NCBI RefSeq assembly: GCF_003315795.1
Contig: NZ_QMEY01000030.1
Location: 37,615-101,614, forward strand
Direction: 5' to 3'
Origin: Spongiactinospora rosea
GTDB taxonomy: Bacteria; Actinomycetota; Actinomycetes; Streptosporangiales; Streptosporangiaceae
DNA: 64,000 nt
Positions 58,486 to 64,000 of this stretch are shown piece after piece (positions within the stretch are counted from its first letter, which is position 1; the number at the start of each line of letters is the position of its first letter). Made by a program: the position numbers and the translations under genes. The notes under the pieces were generated by a model. That model was given only the letters and a program-made list of their open reading frames with translations, had not been told where the DNA came from and searched no databases.

Positions 58486-60078
58486 ATGGGCTCTCGACTC
58501 TGCTCCGAGATCGAGCGGTGCGGTGCGTTCGCTGCCGCTCGTGCGCTTTCCGTCTGGGTGGGGGATGGCCGGGCGGTCACCGCCGGTGGCGCGCTCAAAC
58601 CCGCGCTGGTGCCGCAGGCGGCCGAGACGCTGGGGGCACCGTGCCCGCCCAAGGTCCGGCGGCTGAGTGACCTTCCCGCGGTCCACCGCGCCTGGACGGC
58701 CGCGCTGGTCGCCGGCCTCATCACCATCTCCGGCAGCCGGGCCTCGCAGCGGAATGCCCCGGCGGAGCCGACCGGCCAGGAATGGCTCGCGGCGCTGGAA
58801 GAGGTGCTCTGCGCACAGGTGAGCGATCCGTGTGACGCTGATCCGCGCATCGTGTGCCAGGTAACACTGCTGGTGCTGGACCAGCGGGAGCCGCCACTGG
58901 GCGGTGCGCTACGTGAAGCGGTCGCCGAGGTGATGCGCGGGCGCGGAGACTGGGATTGGCGCGCCGTCTACCTGCCCGGCGAGGGCAGGGTGCATCCCGT
59001 CGACCGAGTGGTGGAGATCCTGCGCGACTTCGGTGCTCTGGACGAGCGCATGGCACTGACCGGCCTGGGCGAGTACGCGCGGGCCGAGCTGGACCGGAGG
59101 GTTCCGCCGCCGGTCACCCCGGATCTGCCCGCCGCTCGTGTGCTGGAGCTGCTGGCCGCACTACCTGAGGAAGAGATCTGGGAGCCGGTGTGGCGCTGGA
59201 TCGACCCCTTCCTCGCCAAGCCCGGTTCCCGCGACCCGTTGCGGGAGTTGCTGCACGCCGCCGCGGACGCCACTCCGGCCGGGCGGATCACCGCCGTCGA
59301 GGTGATCGGCGAACGCGGTGAGTACGCCCTGCCGCTCTGGCGCGAAGTGCGCGACCACCCCGTGCTCGGCGCCCATGCCCGGCGCCTCCTGGCGGATCTG
59401 GACTGCGGCCCCATCCCTGAGGGGCGGGACGTGAACTGGGTCGCGGCCGACTACGCGCTGGCCGCTCTGGACCGCTACGGCGCGACCGACGCCCGGTACG
59501 TCCTGCTGAACGCCGTCGAGGGAGGTGTCCGCGAAGCCGCGGACGGCAGCGGCCACCCCGAGGCCGAGCGGCTGCTGGCCGCGCTGCCGTCCGTACCGCC
59601 GCCGATTCCGGCCTACCAAATCAAGATCTCCCTGTACGGCGGGCCGTGGCGGCGCGTACTGGTGCCGGAGAACCTGAGCTTGGGGGCTCTGCACGAGGTG
59701 ATCCGGATCCTGTTCGGCTGGGGCGACGATCACCTGCACATGTTCAAGACCGCCAAGCGCCGATACTCCGACCCGTCCTTCGGGCTGGAGGAGTGCGGCG
59801 ATGAGTACGCCTATCGCATCAACCGGGCCCTGCCGTCACCCCGTTCAAAGATGACCTACGTCTACGACCTCGGTGACTCCTGGACACACGAGATCCTGCT
59901 GGAGAAGGTCTGCGGCAACGTCGCCCATCCGGTCTGCGTCGCCGGCAAGGGGGACAACCCGATCGAGCACTACGACCCCGAGTATCCCGAACAACCGGTC
60001 CTCTTCGATAAGGACGCCGTCAACGAGCTGCTGGCGGTGCCGCCGGCTCAGACCGAAGCCGGGCTGTGGCACACATGA
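58486..60078 (+). CDS. Plasmid pRiA4b ORF-3 family protein
   Basis: A 530-residue protein. The C-terminal ~160 residues (YQIKISLYGGPWRRVLVPEN, FGWGDDHLHMFKTAKRRYSD, MTYVYDLGDSWTHEILLEKV) are the pRiA4b ORF-3 domain, found on plasmids and chromosomes and of unknown function; the larger N-terminal part is alpha-helical without a recognised domain. ATG 58486 is preferred over GTG 58480 because TAGGGT seven bases upstream could be a -10 box of a leaderless transcript. Codon bias is normal. It lies between the two direct repeats and next to an integrase remnant, so it may have come with a mobile element. Confidence 0.85.
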   Translation: MGSRLCSEIERCGAFAAARALSVWVGDGRAVTAGGALKPALVPQAAETLGAPCPPKVRRLSDLPAVHRAWTAALVAGLITISGSRASQRNAPAEPTGQEWLAALEEVLCAQVSDPCDADPRIVCQVTLLVLDQREPPLGGALREAVAEVMRGRGDWDWRAVYLPGEGRVHPVDRVVEILRDFGALDERMALTGLGEYARAELDRRVPPPVTPDLPAARVLELLAALPEEEIWEPVWRWIDPFLAKPGSRDPLRELLHAAADATPAGRITAVEVIGERGEYALPLWREVRDHPVLGAHARRLLADLDCGPIPEGRDVNWVAADYALAALDRYGATDARYVLLNAVEGGVREAADGSGHPEAERLLAALPSVPPPIPAYQIKISLYGGPWRRVLVPENLSLGALHEVIRILFGWGDDHLHMFKTAKRRYSDPSFGLEECGDEYAYRINRALPSPRSKMTYVYDLGDSWTHEILLEKVCGNVAHPVCVAGKGDNPIEHYDPEYPEQPVLFDKDAVNELLAVPPAQTEAGLWHT

Positions 60079-60134
60079 GGCGAAAGCCCGTACCTCCGCC
60101 ACGGCGCCCCCTCGCCCTGGCAACAGGCAGGAAT

Positions 60135-60287
60135 CCGAAGGTGATCACCCTTGGCCACTCAAGCATCGTGATGACCGCCGACACCTACACCTTGGTCCTG
60201 GCCGAGACTTACCAGCACCCCGCCACATCGACCGCCCAGCTGGTGATCAGCCAAGCACGCAGAACCGCACGCAAGACCACATGCTGA
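60135..60287 (+). pseudogene. Tyrosine integrase C-terminal fragment
   Basis: NPKVITLGHSSIVMTADTYT followed by LVLAETYQHPATSTAQLV is the C-terminal end of an actinobacterial phage/ICE-type integrase, including the LGHSS histidine box and the nucleophile tyrosine in ADTY. Nothing of the earlier catalytic arginines is upstream; the sequence before it belongs to the pRiA4b gene. A truncated remnant, 1.4 kb from a tRNA-Lys 3' fragment. Confidence 0.72.
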
Positions 60288-60443
60288 CCACCTGACCCCT
60301 TCCGCGTCAGAGTCAACGAACCAGTTCCGGTCCGAAACACCTATCAGCCGCGGGTGGTTTGATTACTCCTTGGAAGAGGCCGGAGCGGGTGGCAGGACCC
60401 CAAGCCGTCCCCGTCGCGTACGGGTAAGCCAGGTAAGCGTACG

Positions 60444-60743
60444 TTGCTCGCCCCATCGGTGAAGTACCAGGTGTTCGTCGAGGTGCTCACCGGCCAGTCC
60501 ACCCAGGGCGAGGCGGCTGACAAGTACGGCGTGAACCGGATGACGGTCAACGTCATCTGCAAGACCGCCAAGCAGGGCGCGCTCGACGCGCTGGCGGGCA
60601 CCTCCACGAGCGGCCGTCCGGGCAAAAGCCCCGAAGCCGCCGAGCTGGCCGCAGCCCGCCGGGAGATCGAGCGGCTGCGCGCGACGGTGACCGAACAGGC
60701 CGTCGCCCTCCACCTCCACCAGGGAAAATCGCTTTGGGGCTGA
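60444..60743 (+). CDS. IS3-type transposase OrfA
   Basis: A 99-residue protein with an HTH (SVKYQVFVEVLTGQSTQGEA, DKYGVNRMTVNVICKTAK) and a C-terminal coiled coil (AAARREIERLRATVTEQAVA), typical of IS3 OrfA. The start is a TTG at 60444; an upstream start in the same frame is possible. Its end overlaps the start of orfB by ten bases in another frame, as in elements that make a frameshifted OrfAB fusion. Confidence 0.7.
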   Translation: MLAPSVKYQVFVEVLTGQSTQGEAADKYGVNRMTVNVICKTAKQGALDALAGTSTSGRPGKSPEAAELAAARREIERLRATVTEQAVALHLHQGKSLWG

Positions 60744-61560
60744 ACGCCGGCCCGGTCCCGCCGCGAGTCGACGCCTACGTCAAGGCCGGTCTGCTGGAGC
60801 TCGTCGCGCACGCGGCCCGTGAGGGCGGCTGGTCCACCCGCCGGGCCGCGGCGCTGCTGGGGCTGGATCACGTGCGGGTGCTGCGCTGGCAGGCCCGCGC
60901 AGTGGTGGGCCGCCTGGACGATGCCAAGCCGGGCCCGGAGATCGCGCTGCACGCGCTGCTGCCGTGGGAACGCGAGGCGATCGTGAAGATCGCCGAGGAG
61001 CGGCTGGAGATCGACCGCTCCCACCGCAAGCCGGCCCATCGCGGCTCGCGTCTGGAGGTGTTCCACGCCTCGGAATCGACGGTGCTGCGGGTGCTGCAAG
61101 CGGCCGGGATCAAGGTCGCCGAGCGGCCCGCACGCGAGCGACGGCCACGCCGGGAATGGCCCGAGTGGGTCGAGTGGGTCGAGCTGGTGCCGGACGTGAT
61201 CACGATCTATGACTTCACGCACTTTCGGGGCGTGAGGCCTTGGTCCGCGATCGCGGTCATGGACGTGGTTTCGCGCTACTGGCTGGCCACGGTGGTCTCC
61301 CCGGAGGAGACCTCCACCCAGGTCGAGGTGGCCTCCACGCGTGCCCTGGAGGTGCTAGGCAAGGCGCATCTCCTCGATGACGAGGAGTTCTTGGCCGAGC
61401 TGCGCGGCGGGCAGGTGCCCGGCCACGATGCCTTCCCGCTGCCGGCCGTCTCCGACAACGGGCCGCAGATGACCTCCTCGGCGACCAGGACGTTCATGGC
61501 CGGAGCGCGGATCGCCCAGCACTTCGGGCCGGAGGAACTACTTGGTGGCGTACTGCGTGC
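60734..61560 (+). pseudogene. IS3-type transposase OrfB, truncated before the catalytic Glu
   Basis: About 275 residues resemble an integrase-core (rve) transposase: HTH (GWSTRRAAALLGLDHVRVLR), first catalytic Asp in VITIYDFTHFRG, second in AVSDNGPQMTSSATRTF. After RIAQHFG (~61535) the sequence changes to unrelated residues up to a stop at 61690, so the DDE glutamate and the C-terminus are lost. The break lies about 100 bases before a tRNA-Lys fragment. The element cannot move by itself. Confidence 0.75.
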
Positions 61561-61661
61561 CCGGTCCGTGCCCGCGAGCAACCGGCGAGCGGCCACAGGA
61601 GATCAATTGCTGGCCGCAGGCCGCCCTCTGGGGAGGGAGCGCTGGTCAGGTGGGGTGGGAG

Positions 61662-61706
61662 TGGTGGGGCGCCAGGGGCTCGAACCCTGAACCTACAGAT
61701 TAAAAG
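61662..61706 (-). tRNA. tRNA-Lys(UUU) 3' half, probable attachment site
   Basis: On the minus strand the 45 bases run from an anticodon loop CTTTTAA (anticodon UUU) through the 3' anticodon strand TCTGT, the variable loop AGGTT, a perfect T-arm (CAGGG-TTCGAGC-CCCTG), the 3' acceptor strand GCGCCCC, discriminator A and encoded CCA. Upstream of the anticodon loop no pairing 5' half exists (the base-pair partners of TCTGT and GCGCCCC are absent). This is not a functional tRNA but the usual form of an att site left by a tyrosine-integrase element in a tRNA gene. Confidence 0.8.
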
Positions 61707-62006
61707 CGCCCTTGATCACTACCGTGCGATGTCGGTACATGCCACACTCTACGATTTCAGCCACTATGACGCCCGCCGGAATATCCAACCGTCACTATTC
61801 CTGGCGTGCCGTATCGCGAACACACGAGCAAACACCGAGCAACCACGCCGGCCTGTAGGCGGGCACAACATGATCGATCAGGACCGTCTCGCCAGTCGTA
61901 CAAGATCGTGTCGGGTTGCCGATCCGCCAGGGTCCAAGACCACACGCCCAAGGCGCGGCTTGGCGCGCGGTGCTCTCCGCCCTTCCGATCAGGCTCGCAT
62001 GGGGGC
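61707..62006. other. Non-coding stretch containing direct repeat copy B
   Basis: About 300 bases. It contains the second copy of the 85-base direct repeat (61845-61929). Otherwise only random-looking open frames; the part next to the tRNA fragment is AT-richer. Confidence 0.45.
61845..61929. repeat. Direct repeat copy B
   Basis: Partner of the repeat at 58169-58256, same orientation. Five of the eight differences within the minus-strand reading RQPDT-LYD-RDGPDRS fall on third codon positions, which hints that the repeat descends from coding sequence. Confidence 0.7.
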
Positions 62007-62405
62007 TCAGGACGGCACCTCGGCAACCTGGCCACGAGTGACCGGCTTCGTGGAGTGAACTTCCATCGCCCCGCCAGCCCGGCTTGTCAGCCGGCGATTC
62101 GTTGCGTTCGGCGAGTTCATCTTCCAACTGCTCAATTCGGTCCGGGCGGTGGCAATCTCCTCCTGGAGCTCCTCCACGCGAAGCCTGCGGTAGAGAGGGG
62201 TGTCCTCGTCGAAGCGGGTGATGACCTTGATGTCGTCTCGATGAGACACGACACTGTTGATCAATAACGCCCGGCCGAGATCGGAGAATGCACTGCGATC
62301 GCGCGATGAGATAGCACGCCAGGGATTGCGGGCGAACGCGTCCAGCCCGGCGACCACGAACGCACCCTGCCTCTGGATCTCCTGGACCTGTTCCAGTTGC
62401 ATCAC
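62007..62405 (-). CDS. Hypothetical protein
   Basis: A frame of 132 codons with normal third-position GC bias. From GTG 62405 (or ATG 62402) it reads MQLEQVQEIQRQGAFVVAGL, DLGRALLINSVVSHRDDIKV and a helical stretch LYRRLRVEELQEEIATARTE likely to form a coiled coil; the last ~35 residues look random. No family recognised and no clear ribosome site. It lies among mobile-element relics and may be part of one, possibly truncated at the C-terminus. Confidence 0.45.
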   Translation of the reverse strand: MMQLEQVQEIQRQGAFVVAGLDAFARNPWRAISSRDRSAFSDLGRALLINSVVSHRDDIKVITRFDEDTPLYRRLRVEELQEEIATARTELSSWKMNSPNATNRRLTSRAGGAMEVHSTKPVTRGQVAEVPS

Positions 62406-62681
62406 CAGTCGCCTGCGCTGCCGGGCGAGGGGTCTGCCCTGGCTGCACCGATGTGCCCGTCATAGATGTCGATCTACGCCTTCAGGTACTGGGCATAGGC
62501 CGCCAGAGATTTGAGGAGACGGCGCCAGTTCAGGGGCGATCGCCCAGCGGGAGCGGTTGTTGATGCGGCGGCGAAGCGCTTTGTCCACTACAGCGTCAAT
62601 GTCCTCCTTCCGCGCGCGATGGAAGCGGCCGTCCGCATGCCGCTGATCACAGCTGTACGTCAACGGAAGACTGAACCTTTT

Positions 62682-63452
62682 TCATCCTCGGGTGGTCTCG
62701 TAGTTCTGGAGTACCGCGATGGCCTTGCACAGGGGGCCGGCCTTGCAGGGGCTGCACCGGAGCTTGCGGAGGACGGCCCAGTTCTTGAGCTGGGCGTTGG
62801 CCCGCTCTCCCGGGCCGCGTAGACGTGCATGAGCCCGGTTGGCCCGCTTCTGCGACTCCGGCTTGCCCTTGCCCCGGTACGGCGTGACCACCACACCGCC
62901 TGCTCCCTGGTAGCCCTTGTCCGCCAGGACGAGGATGCCCGCCTGCCCCAGCGCACGCAGGACGCCCCAGATCCGCGCGGCGGAAAGGTCGTGCGTGCTG
63001 CCCGGCAAGGCGCCCGAGGTCCACACGATCGTCCCGTCGGGTGAGGCGATCACCTGAACGTTCATCCCATGGACCCGGTGCTTGCCGGAGAAGTAGGGCC
63101 GGTCGGCCTTGATCCGGTCGGTGCGGATCAGCGTGCCGTCCAAGACCAGGTAATGCAGCTTGTCATGGCGGGCCTTGCTCAAGGCCCGGTCGAGCTTGGG
63201 CGAGCGCGCCGACAGCAGCATCACCGTCTCCTCCACATGCCGCCATGCGGTCGTCGTTGACACGCCGAACCCGGCGCCGGCCATGTGGAAGGTTTCGCCT
63301 TTGCGCAGGTAGACCAGGACGAGCAGGGCTTGTCTGCCTGGGTTGAGCCGTCGCCAGGGGGAGCGGATCGCCTTGCGGTGGCGCCGGATGATGCCGGCCA
63401 CGTAGTTGAGGGTGTGGGAGGACAAATCGACGGCGGCACGATAGAACAGCAC
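62682..63452 (-). CDS. IS5-type transposase (DDE_Tnp_4)
   Basis: A 256-residue transposase, apparently complete: N-terminal HTH (RQALLVLVYLRKGETFHMAG, FGVSTTTAWRHVEETV), catalytic aspartates in YLVLDGTLIRTDRI and GSTHDLSAARIWG, the ADKGYQGAGG block and glutamate in RGPGERANAQLKNW. Start is GTG 63452. Short inverted matches (ACTGAACC) lie near 62671 and 63463, but longer terminal repeats were not found, so the element's borders are not fixed. Confidence 0.88.
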   Translation of the reverse strand: MLFYRAAVDLSSHTLNYVAGIIRRHRKAIRSPWRRLNPGRQALLVLVYLRKGETFHMAGAGFGVSTTTAWRHVEETVMLLSARSPKLDRALSKARHDKLHYLVLDGTLIRTDRIKADRPYFSGKHRVHGMNVQVIASPDGTIVWTSGALPGSTHDLSAARIWGVLRALGQAGILVLADKGYQGAGGVVVTPYRGKGKPESQKRANRAHARLRGPGERANAQLKNWAVLRKLRCSPCKAGPLCKAIAVLQNYETTRG

Positions 63453-63713
63453 CTGGGCCCCTGGTTCAGTTGGATTGTTCTTGGTCGATCAACCCATCTA
63501 CCAGGGGCTTTCTTGTGTCACCGGCCCTCCGGTAGAACCGCGATCACACCGTGATCAAGCGCCCACAGACATGGATGTAGGGTCGGGAGCTGGCGCGGTG
63601 GCTTCTCCTGACGGTAGGGCTCGGAGCCTTTCTTCCGCCGGTTTCCCGGTCGGCTGTGCTCTCCCCGATGACCATGGCCAGGTTCGTGGCTCCGTTTCCA
63701 GCTCCCGCCGCAT

Positions 63714-63747
63714 CGAACCGGGCATGCGGTTCTCCCGCACCCGGCTC
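63714..63747 (-). ncRNA. Group II intron domain V
   Basis: Exactly 34 bases on the minus strand, beginning GAGCCGGGTGCGGG and ending CATGCCCGGTTCG. The two halves pair as the domain V hairpin with a bulge and an apical loop around GAGAA, and the AGC catalytic triad sits at positions 2-4. It starts at the last two bases of the reverse transcriptase stop codon. Confidence 0.82.
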
Positions 63748-64000
63748 ACCAACGTCGTTCACCGCCGGCATTCGGCCTCACCCGCCAGTCCTTGAAGGGC
63801 CAGGGCGAGACGACGATTCCATACATGCCGATCAGGCCGAGTTCATTCGGCGACAAGGCAACCAGTGTTCGCCAGCCGAACCCCTTGCTGGCACGGCGCC
63901 GCTTGCTGATGAACAAAGCGAGCCGCATCCGCGCATATTGCCTGATCTTGCTGAAGCGCTCGGCGGAGTGCCCGTACTTGAAGAAGGCCACCCAGCCACG
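63746..64000 (-). CDS. Group II intron reverse transcriptase/maturase, C-terminal end (partial)
   Basis: The last ~84 codons of an intron-encoded protein; the frame is open to the window edge. WVAFFKYGHSAERFSKIRQY followed by RMRLALFISKRRRASKGFGW is the end of the maturase (X) domain and the start of the basic C-terminal region; the catalytic YADD motif lies outside the window. Needed for intron splicing and retrohoming. The stop codon TGA overlaps the first two bases of domain V, a tighter packing than usual. Confidence 0.85.
   Translation of the reverse strand, partial: RGWVAFFKYGHSAERFSKIRQYARMRLALFISKRRRASKGFGWRTLVALSPNELGLIGMYGIVVSPWPFKDWRVRPNAGGERRW

Larger units (their letters stand above)
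63670..64000 (-). mobile_element. Group II intron, 3' part (cut by the right edge)
   Basis: The minus strand carries the end of an intron-encoded reverse transcriptase/maturase followed directly by a canonical 34-base domain V and sequence that should form domain VI. The 5' part lies beyond the window and the exact 3' splice site could not be fixed. The nearby IS5-type transposase gene starts about 260 bases downstream. Confidence 0.75.

Noticed and set aside
61662..61760. Complete functional tRNA-Lys gene
   Set aside because: Only the 3' half from the anticodon loop onward matches; the acceptor, D-arm and 5' anticodon strands have no partners in the adjacent sequence.
62660..63475. Defined inverted repeats of the IS5-type element
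   Set aside because: Only an eight-base match (ACTGAACC) was found at both sides, too short to fix the ends of the element.
1..64000. CRISPR array, rRNA operon or replication origin
   Set aside because: No regularly spaced repeats, rRNA segments or clusters of DnaA-box-like sequences were seen on reading both strands.

Overview
This window is high-GC DNA (roughly 70%) with a strong G/C bias at third codon positions, many GTG and TTG starts and frequent ATGA stop/start overlaps. It encodes a modular NRPS/PKS, an AfsR/SARP regulator, a MocR regulator, an MmyB-type XRE regulator, a GPP34 (GOLPH3-like) protein and a DsbA-like protein of the mycothiol-dependent type. Together these point to an actinomycete of the Streptomyces/Streptosporangium kind; this is an inference and no rRNA is present to test it.

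Layout. 1-5.9 kb: the end of a hybrid PKS/NRPS cluster on the minus strand, a KS-AT-ACP module whose AT has lost its active-site serine, coupled to an NRPS C-A protein with a cysteine-like pocket and cut by the left edge. 5.9-9.3 kb: mostly non-coding DNA with gene relics and two tiny secreted two-cysteine proteins. 9.3-34.3 kb: ordinary chromosomal genes: a MocR regulator divergent from a PPOX/DsbA/questin-oxidase operon, an MFS exporter, a bulb-type lectin, HxlR with a DUF5519 protein, an epoxide hydrolase, an AfsR-type regulator, a TetR/SDR pair sharing an operator, an ABC exporter with a two-component system, a GPP34/APC-permease/GNAT operon, a DUF2975/HTH pair with a leaderless promoter, and an SDR/XRE pair, with several integrase and IS relics between them.

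34.8-58.2 kb is the most interesting part: a catabolic island. A branched-chain-amino-acid-type ABC importer (livF-K-H-M-G, minus strand) and a GntR regulator lie beside a plus-strand run of fourteen intact genes, nearly all overlapping or closely spaced. They encode a molybdenum hydroxylase (small and large subunits first, FAD subunit last), a MeaB-type GTPase, a two-subunit HyuA/HyuB ring-opening hydrolase, a three-part flavin/2Fe-2S amine or imino-acid dehydrogenase, an acyl-CoA ligase, a split B12-dependent acyl-CoA mutase, a class IV aminotransferase and an unusual SDR. The set fits import of an N-heterocycle or lactam, hydroxylation, ATP-driven ring opening, removal of the amino group, CoA activation and B12-dependent rearrangement. 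Two expected beta-oxidation genes are broken: an acyl-CoA dehydrogenase (about 40 kb) and a thiolase/OB-fold pair fused by deletion (55.2 kb).

58.2-64 kb is mobile-element debris: roughly 85-bp direct repeats around a pRiA4b ORF-3 protein gene, an integrase tail, a truncated IS3-type element and a 45-nt tRNA-Lys 3' half that looks like an attachment site, followed by an IS5-type transposase and the 3' end of a group II intron cut by the right edge.
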